NCBI GenBank assembly: GCA_030620935.1
Contig: JAUXIP010000093.1
Span: forward strand, 1 to 7,510
DNA from: Deltaproteobacteria bacterium
Lineage (GTDB): Bacteria; Desulfobacterota_B; Binatia; UBA9968
DNA length: 7,510 bases
Reading direction: 5' to 3'
Shown here: in pieces, positions 1-7,510 of the stretch
Layout of the letters: each line of letters starts with the position of its first letter
Position numbering within the stretch: the first letter of the stretch is position 1
Notes under the pieces: generated by a model
Database searches by the model: none
Seen by the model: only the letters and a program-made list of their open reading frames with translations
What the model was told of the DNA's origin: nothing
Made by a program: the position numbers and the translations under genes

Positions 1-603
1 CCTCTCCGTCCTTTTCCACCTCTTGTCCCGATCCATGGCATAGTAGCGCCCACTAAGCGTCGCGATCTTAACTTCGGAAAATTTCCGGAGCTTCTCTTCA
101 AGAGCGCGCAAAAACCCCTCACCGCTTGTGGGAGAAGTGTCTCTTCCATCCATAAAGAGATGGAGAAAAACGGCGCCGACCTGCTCTTTGTGCGCCAGCT
201 CCACGAGCGCCTCAAGGTGACGCTGATGGCTGTGAACCCCACCGTCCCCCAACAGTCCCATCAGATGGAGTCTCCCCTGATTTTTCTTGACGGCTCTGCA
301 GGCGTCCAAAAAAACGGGGTTGGAGAAAAAACTGCCGTCGTCAATGGCACGGTGAATCAGCGTGATATCTTGGTGGATCACTCGACCTGATCCCAGATGC
401 ATGTGTCCGACCTCGGAATTGCCCATCTGCCCGTCAGGCAGCCCCACGTCCAATCCTGAGATCGAGATCGTGGTTGATGGATAACGCCGGACTAAGGAAT
501 CCATGACCGGCGTCGACGCTTGGAGAATGGCATTCCCCTCCTCCTTGGGATTGACCCCCCAACCGTCTAGAACCACAAGGACAACGGGACGTTGATCGCG
601 CAA
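1..603 (-). CDS. gpmI: 2,3-bisphosphoglycerate-independent phosphoglycerate mutase, N-terminal part (runs off the left edge)
   Basis: Interconverts 3- and 2-phosphoglycerate in cytosolic glycolysis and gluconeogenesis through a phosphoserine intermediate and two divalent metals, typically manganese. The 201 codons in the window are open to the edge; the family is usually about 510 residues, so roughly 40 percent is present. Visible are the metal-site DGWG (Asp13), the phosphorylated serine in GNSEVGH (Ser63), HSH with His124, DGRD (152-155) and GRYYAMDRDKRW with Arg186 and Arg192. These sit one residue later than the matching Geobacillus residues as I remember them. The start is a TTG at 603-601, chosen because AAGGAGG lies 7 bases upstream and DGWG falls at the usual distance from the N terminus; no ATG or GTG in frame fits. 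It lies 78 bases after rsfS, with no terminator seen between, so it probably ends the operon. Identity is very secure; the start is likely. Confidence 0.96.
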   Translation of the reverse strand, partial: MRDQRPVVLVVLDGWGVNPKEEGNAILQASTPVMDSLVRRYPSTTISISGLDVGLPDGQMGNSEVGHMHLGSGRVIHQDITLIHRAIDDGSFFSNPVFLDACRAVKKNQGRLHLMGLLGDGGVHSHQRHLEALVELAHKEQVGAVFLHLFMDGRDTSPTSGEGFLRALEEKLRKFSEVKIATLSGRYYAMDRDKRWKRTER

Positions 604-610
604 GCAGCAG

Positions 611-617
611 CCTCCTT
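611..617 (-). promoter_or_regulatory. Strong ribosome binding site that fixes the gpmI TTG start
   Basis: Minus-strand AAGGAGG, a near-perfect anti-16S match, ends 7 bases before the TTG at 603-601. It is the main reason to accept TTG as the gpmI start. An unusually strong site paired with a weak start codon is a common compensation. Confidence 0.8.
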
Positions 618-681
618 CCTTTTCTGATTGGGTGGTCAGTGCAGGAACCGCCTCAGGGTCGACAGAGCAGCTCTCGATCGG

Positions 682-1086
682 TCAAGGGAGCTGTTCGGAC
701 CTGATGCGAAACTGGTCAACGAGTGTGGAATAAGGCTCGGGCAGCTCCATGCGGGGAGCGTCTTCCCAAAGTCCTTCCAAATTATAAAATTCCCGAAGCG
801 GTTGATAGAAGATATGAACGATGACATCGGCAAAATCCATCAACACCCACTGGCCCCGGCTGAGCCCCTCGACGGACAGGGGACGAATCCCTTCTTCACT
901 GAGATTTCCTGCGATCCCTTGGGCGATGCTCTGAACCTGCCGATCGGAACGACCGGAACAGATGATGAAATAATCCGCGATGGAGGTCATCTCGTGGACC
1001 TTCATCAGGACAAGATCGTAGGCCTTCTTCTCCAGAGCAAAGCGAACCAGGAGAAGGGCCTTTTGCCAGGAATCGACTCCCGCCAA
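682..1086 (-). CDS. rsfS: Ribosomal silencing factor RsfS (Iojap/YbeB family)
   Basis: Binds ribosomal protein uL14 on the large subunit and blocks joining with the small subunit, lowering translation in starvation; it also acts in late 50S assembly. The 134-residue product has the family signature SIADYFIICSGRSDRQV (35-51) and the second conserved block WVLMDFADVIVHIF followed by FYNLEGLWEDAPR (80-112). The last 20 or so residues are a variable tail, making it a little longer than the 105-residue E. coli protein. The start is TTG at 1086-1084, five bases after the nadD stop. A GGAGG inside the end of nadD lies 13 bases upstream, longer than ideal, and no ATG or GTG is available nearby in frame. 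Translation is probably coupled to nadD. Pairing of nadD with rsfS is widely conserved. Identity is secure; the exact start is less so. Confidence 0.95.
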   Translation of the reverse strand: MAGVDSWQKALLLVRFALEKKAYDLVLMKVHEMTSIADYFIICSGRSDRQVQSIAQGIAGNLSEEGIRPLSVEGLSRGQWVLMDFADVIVHIFYQPLREFYNLEGLWEDAPRMELPEPYSTLVDQFRIRSEQLP

Positions 1087-1091
1087 TCCCG

Positions 1092-1754
1092 TTATTTTTC
1101 CTCCCGGCGACTCTGATACAGGCCTTTTTTCTTGATATATCTTTCCACTTCCAAAGGAATCAGATAACGGACAGATTTCCGTTTCATCAGACGATTGCGA
1201 GTCTCCGAGGCCGAGATAGCCATGTCTGTGAGCCTCAGAAACAAGAGTTTGGTGCCGCTCTTGTGTCGATGGATATTTTTACGGCGATCGTAACAAAACA
1301 ACCTACGCACCGCAACGGGCATGTCGCTGAGCGACAACGAATCCCTGCACCCGGGTCTGGAGGTAACGACCAGATGGCAAAGCGGAAAGATATTCTCGAA
1401 TTCTTTCCACGAGCCGATCTCGCGAAACGCATCCAGGCCAAGGATAAAATAGAGTGAATTTTTTGAGGGATATTTTCGGGCGAAATGACGGAGTGTTTCG
1501 ATCGAGTAGGATTTGCCGGGACGTGCAATCTCCACGGTCGAGAGGGCAAAGCCGGGATTTTTGGCGATGGCCAGGCGCACCATTTCCAAACGGTGCTGTG
1601 CCGATGCTTGCGGTCGTCGCTTTTTGTGGGGAGGGTTGGCAGCAGGGATAAAGAAAAGCCGGTCCAGAGAGAAGGCCTCTCGGACCTCCTCGGCGCTGCG
1701 GAGATGAGCCCAGTGGATCGGGTCGAAGGTGCCGCCAAAGAGGCCGATTTTCAT
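1092..1754 (-). CDS. nadD: Nicotinate-nucleotide adenylyltransferase
   Basis: Transfers AMP from ATP to nicotinate mononucleotide, giving deamido-NAD, the penultimate step of NAD synthesis in the cytosol. The 220-residue protein is of normal length for the family. It opens with the nucleotidyltransferase signature [11 protein letters not shown] (7-17), whose two histidines bind ATP phosphates. PPHKK (41-45), LGLDAF (106-111) with the following conserved Trp116, and ISASETR (180-186), the equivalent of the usual ISSTxIR phosphate-binding motif, follow. The usual threonine of that last motif appears as Glu184 here, a mild deviation. The ATG overlaps the proA stop as ATGA (1751-1754), so translation is likely coupled to proA. 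The C terminus is rich in Lys and Arg. Identification is secure. Confidence 0.96.
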   Translation of the reverse strand: MKIGLFGGTFDPIHWAHLRSAEEVREAFSLDRLFFIPAANPPHKKRRPQASAQHRLEMVRLAIAKNPGFALSTVEIARPGKSYSIETLRHFARKYPSKNSLYFILGLDAFREIGSWKEFENIFPLCHLVVTSRPGCRDSLSLSDMPVAVRRLFCYDRRKNIHRHKSGTKLLFLRLTDMAISASETRNRLMKRKSVRYLIPLEVERYIKKKGLYQSRREEK

Positions 1755-3007
1755 TCTCGAATCTGCCCATCGCCGAACACGACGAACTTGGTCGTGGTCA
1801 ACTCCTCTAACCCCATCGGCCCGAAGGCATGGAGCTTGCTCGTGCTGATCCCTATCTCGGCACCCAGCCCCAATTCTCCTCCGTCGTTGAAGCGCGTCGA
1901 GGCGTTGACCAAGACGGCTGAAGAATTGACTCGGTCGAGGAATTCTCTGGCCTTCCCATAATTGGAAGTCACAATGGCTTCCGTGTGCTGCGACCCGTAA
2001 CGCTCGATATGACCGATCGCCTCATCCATATCTTTTACTACCCGCACCGAAAGAATCAGGTCCAAATATTCGGTCGTCCAATCCTCTTCACCGGCGGGCT
2101 TGATCCCGGGGACGAGGGCACAGGTCTTCTTGCAGCCCCGCACCTCTACCCCGGCCTTCCTGAGCTTGGCGGTCACCGAGGGAAGAAAAGTCGGCGCTAT
2201 GGCATCATGAACCAACAACGTTTCCATCGCATTGCACACCGACGGCCGCTGGACCTTGGCATTCATGCAGATCCGCTCCGCCATCTCTACGGAAGTCTCA
2301 CAATCCACATAGACATGACAGACCCCCTTGAAATGTTTGATCACGGGAACGCGGGAGTTGGCGGCCACGGCCCGGATCAGCTCTTCACCGCCGCGCGGGA
2401 TGATCAAGTCAATGTAATCCTCCAATTGCAGCAGCTCTTGAACCATCCCGTGCTCTTTGGACTCGACCACCTGAATGGCCTCTTTAGGAACCTCGGTCTC
2501 GGCACAGGCCTCGCGTAGGAGCCTGCCGATCGCCTGATTCGAAAAATAGGCCTCGCTACCTCCTCGCAGGATAATCGCGTTGCCCGACTTGATGCAGAGC
2601 GCGGCGGCGTCCGCAGTCACGTTGGGGCGGGCCTCATAGATGATCGCGATCACCCCGAGCGGGATGCGCATCTTTCCTACCTGAAGGCCATTGGGCCTGC
2701 GCCACATTTTGACGATCTCCCGGACCGGATCCGGCAAGGCCACCACATCCTTTAACCCCTTGGCCATTGCCTTGATGCGCTTGCCGTCTAAAGCGATCCG
2801 GTCGAGCAGCGCGCCGGAGAGTCCTGACTTCTTCGCCAGCTCCAGATCTTTTTTGTTTTCTTTGAGAATCCTTTCGCCCTGAGCTTCGAGACGGTCGGCC
2901 ATAAGACCAAGCGCCTTGTCTTTCTCGGCGGATGAGACCGGGGCGAGCCGACGCGCGGCCTCTTTAGCTTTTTTCCCCAGCAGGACGGCATCTTTTTTTA
3001 AAGACAT
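1751..3007 (-). CDS. proA: Glutamate-5-semialdehyde dehydrogenase (gamma-glutamyl phosphate reductase)
   Basis: Second enzyme of proline synthesis: reduces gamma-glutamyl phosphate with NADPH to glutamate-5-semialdehyde, which cyclises to pyrroline-5-carboxylate. The 418-residue length is typical. It is an aldehyde dehydrogenase-fold protein. [16 protein letters not shown] (116-131) and the glycine-rich ILRGGSEA (146-153) belong to the cofactor-binding half. The nucleophile is Cys258 in [15 protein letters not shown]. The C-terminal family signature [19 protein letters not shown] starts at 368 and is followed by [16 protein letters not shown]. The ATG at 3007-3005 is preceded by only a weak purine-rich GAGAGAG site. 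A 135-base gap holding a repeat separates it from proB, while its stop overlaps the nadD start. ProA and ProB are expected to work as a complex that protects the labile acyl phosphate. Identification is secure. Confidence 0.97.
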   Translation of the reverse strand: MSLKKDAVLLGKKAKEAARRLAPVSSAEKDKALGLMADRLEAQGERILKENKKDLELAKKSGLSGALLDRIALDGKRIKAMAKGLKDVVALPDPVREIVKMWRRPNGLQVGKMRIPLGVIAIIYEARPNVTADAAALCIKSGNAIILRGGSEAYFSNQAIGRLLREACAETEVPKEAIQVVESKEHGMVQELLQLEDYIDLIIPRGGEELIRAVAANSRVPVIKHFKGVCHVYVDCETSVEMAERICMNAKVQRPSVCNAMETLLVHDAIAPTFLPSVTAKLRKAGVEVRGCKKTCALVPGIKPAGEEDWTTEYLDLILSVRVVKDMDEAIGHIERYGSQHTEAIVTSNYGKAREFLDRVNSSAVLVNASTRFNDGGELGLGAEIGISTSKLHAFGPMGLEELTTTKFVVFGDGQIRE

Positions 3008-3026
3008 TTTTTCTCTCTCACTAAAA

Positions 3027-3116
3027 ACGAATGACGAAATGCGAATTCAGTAGTCAGAAAACAGTATCCAGAATCCCCACCTCTCCCTAATTCTGAATAC
3101 TGGTTTCTGAATTCTG
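3027..3116. repeat. Imperfect inverted repeat built of 7-base units between proB and proA
   Basis: The left arm (3043-3074) and right arm (3090-3114) can fold into a hairpin with a 15-base loop (3075-3089). GAATTCAG pairs with CTGAATTC over 8 bases. A 7-base unit, TAGTCAG, is extra in the left arm. The inner 17 bases pair at 15 positions, with mismatches 3061/3103 and 3068/3096. Each arm is a tandem of 7-base units ending in CAG, or starting with CTG on the other side: AATTCAG, TAGTCAG, AAAACAG, TATCCAG on the left and CTGAATA, CTGGTTT, CTGAATT on the right. The flank at 3027-3047 also repeats every 7 bases (ACGAATG, ACGAAAT, GCGAATT). It looks like a dispersed REP-like intergenic element. 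It has no T tract, so it is not a standard terminator. Confidence 0.75.
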
Positions 3117-3142
3117 TTCCTTTCCCTTGCATTAAGCTTCGC

Positions 3143-5312
<2,170 letters not shown>

Positions 5313-5334
5313 TTAGCATGACCCTTTTACAGGC

Positions 5335-5359
5335 AAAAAAAAAGCCCCGAAAGGGGCTT
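5335..5359 (-). terminator. Intrinsic terminator after rpmA
   Basis: On the minus strand AAGCCCC, a TTTC loop and GGGGCTT form a perfect 7-pair stem (5342-5359). The T run that follows covers 9 bases (5335-5343), two of them in the stem. It starts 21 bases after the rpmA stop and ends 34 bases before the obgE start. It should stop or thin transcription from the rplU promoter. No convincing promoter fits in the short space before obgE, so downstream genes probably depend on read-through. The stem itself is symmetric, but the plus strand lacks the T run. Confidence 0.9.
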
Positions 5360-5380
5360 ATTCATACACAGGAAAACGAC

Positions 5381-5635
5381 CTAAACCGGCAGCACGCTGA
5401 CCTTTTTTCTCTCTTTACCGAGGCGCTCGTAACACACCACCCCGTCGATCTTGGCGAAGATGGTATAATCCCGTCCCATCCCAACGTTACGGCCTGGGTG
5501 GATGCGCGTGCCAAGCTGGCGTATCAGGATATTGCCCGCGCGCACACTCTCTCCGCCGAAGACCTTGACCCCCCGTCTCTGACCTCGACTGTCTCTTCCG
5601 TTGCGGGAACTCCCGCCCGCCTTTTTATGAGCCAT
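5381..5635 (-). CDS. rpmA: 50S ribosomal protein L27 (bL27)
   Basis: Large-subunit protein whose flexible N terminus reaches the peptidyl-transferase centre and helps position tRNA substrates. The 84-residue product starts with the family hallmark [16 protein letters not shown], continues with the conserved [19 protein letters not shown] and [20 protein letters not shown], and is a normal length. The N terminus begins directly with MAHKK, so there is no sign of the cleaved N-terminal extension found in Firmicutes such as Staphylococcus aureus. A good AAGGAG lies 7 bases before the ATG. It follows rplU after 16 bases, the nearly universal L21-L27 pairing, and is followed by an intrinsic terminator. 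Identification is secure. Confidence 0.97.
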   Translation of the reverse strand: MAHKKAGGSSRNGRDSRGQRRGVKVFGGESVRAGNILIRQLGTRIHPGRNVGMGRDYTIFAKIDGVVCYERLGKERKKVSVLPV

Positions 5636-5651
5636 ACCTTAACTCCTTCCT

Positions 5652-5963
5652 CTATCCCGCGATCTCCATGATCTTAAGCGTGGTGAGCTTCTGGCGGTGT
5701 CCGCGCTTGCGGCTGTAGCCTTTCCGTCTCTTTTTCTTGAAAACGACAATCTTTTTTGCCATCCCTTGCTGGATAATCGCTCCGAAAACTTTGGCATCTG
5801 GCAGCGTCGGAGTTCCTATTTTAATTTCACCGTTACCGCCGATAAGCAAAACGTCGCCCAATGTGATTATATCTCCCACCTGCCCCGCCAGTTTTTCCAC
5901 CTTGAGGATATCGCCCTGGGAGACACGGTATTGCTTACCGCCGGTTCTTACAACTGCATACAT
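5652..5963 (-). CDS. rplU: 50S ribosomal protein L21 (bL21)
   Basis: Large-subunit protein that binds 23S rRNA and is needed for 50S assembly. The 103 residues match the usual size. MYAVVRTGGKQYRVSQGD (1-18) is the conserved opening, and the basic stretch KKKRRKGYSRKRGHRQK (76-92) followed by LTTLKI is the RNA-binding family signature. The ATG at 5963-5961 was chosen over an in-frame start at 6110 because it matches the conserved N terminus and has AGGAAA about 9 bases upstream. The longer frame would also run through the promoter and upstream palindrome. It is the first gene of the operon, about 16 bases below the predicted transcription start, so the leader is too short for a structured L21 leader RNA. 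Identification is secure. Confidence 0.97.
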   Translation of the reverse strand: MYAVVRTGGKQYRVSQGDILKVEKLAGQVGDIITLGDVLLIGGNGEIKIGTPTLPDAKVFGAIIQQGMAKKIVVFKKKRRKGYSRKRGHRQKLTTLKIMEIAG

Positions 5964-5985
5964 AATTTGCTTTCCTAAACTTAAA

Positions 5986-6014
5986 TTTGTAGACAAAATC
6001 ACCGATAAAGTCAA
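5986..6014 (-). promoter_or_regulatory. Sigma70-type promoter for rplU
   Basis: On the minus strand TTGACT (6014-6009) is separated by exactly 17 bases from TACAAA (5991-5986), matching the -35 box at 5 of 6 positions and the -10 box at 4 of 6. The surrounding sequence is AT-rich. Transcription would begin near 5979, about 16 bases before the rplU ATG. It is the only convincing promoter I see in the window and probably drives rplU-rpmA plus, by read-through, the rest of the cluster. Confidence 0.75.
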
Positions 6015-6030
6015 CTTGACAAAGGAACTG

Positions 6031-6110
6031 GTGTCAGGGCTTCGGGGGTGGCCCTCGAGGTAGAGACCTATTGCCCACGGCTGGAGGGCTTGGCACCCGA
6101 AGCCTGGCAC
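6031..6110. repeat. Long imperfect palindrome between the acyl-CoA synthetase gene and the rplU promoter
   Basis: Arms 6031-6056 and 6084-6110 fold into a stem of about 23 pairs around a 27-base loop. Eight pairs (one G-T) join GTGTCAGG to CCTGGCAC. After a single-base bulge at 6039, seven more join CTTCGGG to CCCGAAG. After small bulges, two further pairs and then GCCCTC with GAGGGC close the loop. No T tract follows on either strand, so it is not a standard intrinsic terminator, though it could end or protect the upstream transcript. It stops 17 bases above the -35 box of rplU, so a protein-binding or repeat-element role is also possible. Confidence 0.7.
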
Positions 6111-6129
6111 AGAGAATTCCGACTTAAGG

Positions 6130-7510
6130 TTAACTCTTCTCCTTGAAGATCATCCTGACATCCACCGCCGCCAAGCCGGAGCCTTCCTCGCGAACGATCA
6201 GCGGATTAAATTCGAGGTCAGAGAGGCAATTGCGATAGGCAGAAAATAGATCGGAAAGTCCCGTAATCGCGCGGACTAAAGCCTTTATATCTCGGCGCTG
6301 TTTCCCGCGCACCCCTTCAAGCAATCGGTATCCTTTCAGCTCTTTCAGCATCTCCAGTGCTTCTTCTTCCCCCACAGGGAGAAGCCTGAGCGCCGTATCT
6401 TTGAGCACCTCGACAAAGACCCCTCCCATTCCCACCATGATGAGCGGTCCGAACTGCGTGTCCGTGCGCGCACCCAGGAGAATCTCCATCCCTTCAACCA
6501 TCTGCTGGACCAGCAACTTCGAGCCGGTGGAAGAACGGGCAAGCAAGCGCTCCCCTTGAGCCTCCACCGCTTCAGCGCTCTCGAGACCCAGGATAACCGC
6601 CTTTGCCTCGGTTTTGTGGACGATTTCCGGTGAGACGAGCTTCAAGGCTACGGGAAAACCCATCTCCATAGCCTTCATCTGAGCCTCGGAAGGATCGAGA
6701 GCAAGTGACTCGCGCGGCGGAGTCAGCCCATGCCTTTGCAGCAACGCCGTCAGGTGCTCCGCTTGTAGATCTGCCTTTTTTCCAACGGCGGCGGGCAGCG
6801 GGACCCATCCCTGTTGTTTGCGGACACCGTAAAATCCCAACCCCTTAAGGGCTCGTAGCGTCGCTCTCATCCCTTGGAGAAAAGGTATTCCCGCTGCTTC
6901 CTGAAAGGCGCGAGATTCCTCAGTCAAACCATGAGTCACGCGCGCGAAGGCCAAGGTCGGCTTGTCGATCTCGGAACGGAGCGAGGCAAAGATCTCCGGC
7001 TTCCTCTTATCGGGCGGCCGCGGCAGCTCGCCATGAAGCGCCAGGAGATCCACGTTTTCGTCTTGAGCGACGTGGCGGAGAATCGCTATGTAGTTCTTCT
7101 CATCTGCGAAACCCGCAACTCCACACTCCAGCGGATTTTCCACGGCCAGCTCCGCCGGAACCAAAGGCCGGATTGCACTGCGAGTGGACTCGCCCCACGC
7201 TGCCAAAGTGATCCCCGCCTCGTCTATATGATCCAAAAGCAACCCTTTCATTCCGCCTGAATTGACCACCAACGCAGTGCGCCGGCCTTTGGGATATTTC
7301 CCTGGAAGAAAGGCCAAGGTGGTTTCGAGAAGATCCTCAAGCGTCGGACAGCGGATTAATCCGAGGCGGCGACAAACCGCATCGAAAACTTCATCCGAGC
7401 CGGCCAGAGCGCCCGTATGGGATATGGCTTGGCACCGGCCACGCTCGGACCGGCCGATTTTGACGGCGAGAATCGGTTTGTTTCGCTCGAGGGCTCGGGC
7501 CGCAACGGTC
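6130..7510 (-). CDS. Acyl-CoA/acetyl-CoA synthetase (NDP-forming), C-terminal part (runs off the right edge)
   Basis: Predicted to interconvert an acyl-CoA (often acetyl-CoA) plus ADP and phosphate with the free acid, CoA and ATP, in the cytosol. The 459 codons in the window are open to the edge. An internal TTG at 7317 is not the start, because conserved sequence continues upstream of it. The first 240 or so residues are the end of the succinyl-CoA-synthetase-alpha-like part, with SHTGALAG (30-37 of the visible part), whose His is the expected phosphohistidine, and NSGGMKG (83-89). From about residue 245 to the end is an ATP-grasp domain of the beta-subunit type, with ALKLVSPEIVHKTE (288-301), GMGGVFVEVLKD (360-371) and LEFNPLIV. 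The protein stops after the ATP-grasp domain, so no acetyltransferase (Pat-type GNAT) domain is fused at the C terminus. The usual GG after HK[ST][DE]x is replaced (HKTEAKAV). Substrate is unknown. Confidence 0.93.
   Translation of the reverse strand, partial: TVAARALERNKPILAVKIGRSERGRCQAISHTGALAGSDEVFDAVCRRLGLIRCPTLEDLLETTLAFLPGKYPKGRRTALVVNSGGMKGLLLDHIDEAGITLAAWGESTRSAIRPLVPAELAVENPLECGVAGFADEKNYIAILRHVAQDENVDLLALHGELPRPPDKRKPEIFASLRSEIDKPTLAFARVTHGLTEESRAFQEAAGIPFLQGMRATLRALKGLGFYGVRKQQGWVPLPAAVGKKADLQAEHLTALLQRHGLTPPRESLALDPSEAQMKAMEMGFPVALKLVSPEIVHKTEAKAVILGLESAEAVEAQGERLLARSSTGSKLLVQQMVEGMEILLGARTDTQFGPLIMVGMGGVFVEVLKDTALRLLPVGEEEALEMLKELKGYRLLEGVRGKQRRDIKALVRAITGLSDLFSAYRNCLSDLEFNPLIVREEGSGLAAVDVRMIFKEKS

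Noticed and set aside
628..1116. 162-residue plus-strand frame opposite rsfS
   Set aside because: It is antisense to a clearly conserved gene, has no recognisable domain and no convincing ribosome binding site.
1985..2518. 177-residue plus-strand frame opposite proA
   Set aside because: It is a shadow frame of the conserved proA coding sequence, with no domain I recognise.
5464..5469. Perfect TATAAT on the plus strand inside rpmA
   Set aside because: No -35 box lies at the right distance and no plus-strand gene follows.
5964..5985. L21 leader RNA upstream of rplU
   Set aside because: The predicted leader is only about 16 bases, too short for such a structured RNA.
5652..6110. Longer rplU reading frame with 49 extra N-terminal codons
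   Set aside because: The extension runs through the promoter and palindrome, has no binding site, and L21 conservation begins at MYAVVRTGGKQY with AGGAAA upstream.
6091..6110. TGGCAC repeats resembling a sigma54 -24 element
   Set aside because: The required GC of the -12 element is not at the right spacing, and the bases are explained by the palindrome.

Overview
The window is an ordinary bacterial chromosomal segment with every supported gene on the minus strand. Read in transcription order (high to low coordinates), it begins with the 3' part of an NDP-forming acyl-CoA synthetase that runs off the right edge. Next comes a spacer holding a long imperfect palindrome and a good sigma70-type promoter. 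The rest is rplU, rpmA, an intrinsic terminator, obgE, proB, proA, nadD, rsfS and the 5' part of gpmI, which runs off the left edge. Coding density is high and no gene-free stretch exceeds about 165 bases. I saw no tRNA, rRNA, CRISPR array, insertion sequence or phage gene.

The order rplU-rpmA-obgE-proB-proA-nadD-rsfS-gpmI resembles clusters I recall from Geobacter-like Desulfobacterota and related deep Gram-negative lineages (Nitrospirota, Methylomirabilota). The moderately GC-rich sequence, the ObgE without the C-terminal OCT domain and the small intergenic repeat fit that kind of organism. This taxonomic suggestion is an inference with low confidence; no marker here settles it.

The genes join ribosome production and assembly (L21, L27, ObgE, RsfS) to proline synthesis (ProB then ProA), NAD synthesis (NadD) and lower glycolysis (GpmI). 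The single clear promoter lies just upstream of rplU. A strong hairpin with a T tract after rpmA should let the two ribosomal protein genes be made in excess over the downstream genes. Coupling downstream is tight: obgE and proB overlap by 20 bases, proA and nadD share ATGA, and rsfS starts 5 bases after nadD. Both rsfS and gpmI appear to begin with TTG.

I found no previously undescribed system. The parts most worth a second look are two non-coding structures. One is a 7-base-periodic inverted repeat between proB and proA. The other is a long imperfect palindrome just upstream of the rplU promoter. The start-codon and operon-expression details and a changed loop in the acyl-CoA synthetase ATP-grasp domain are lesser points.
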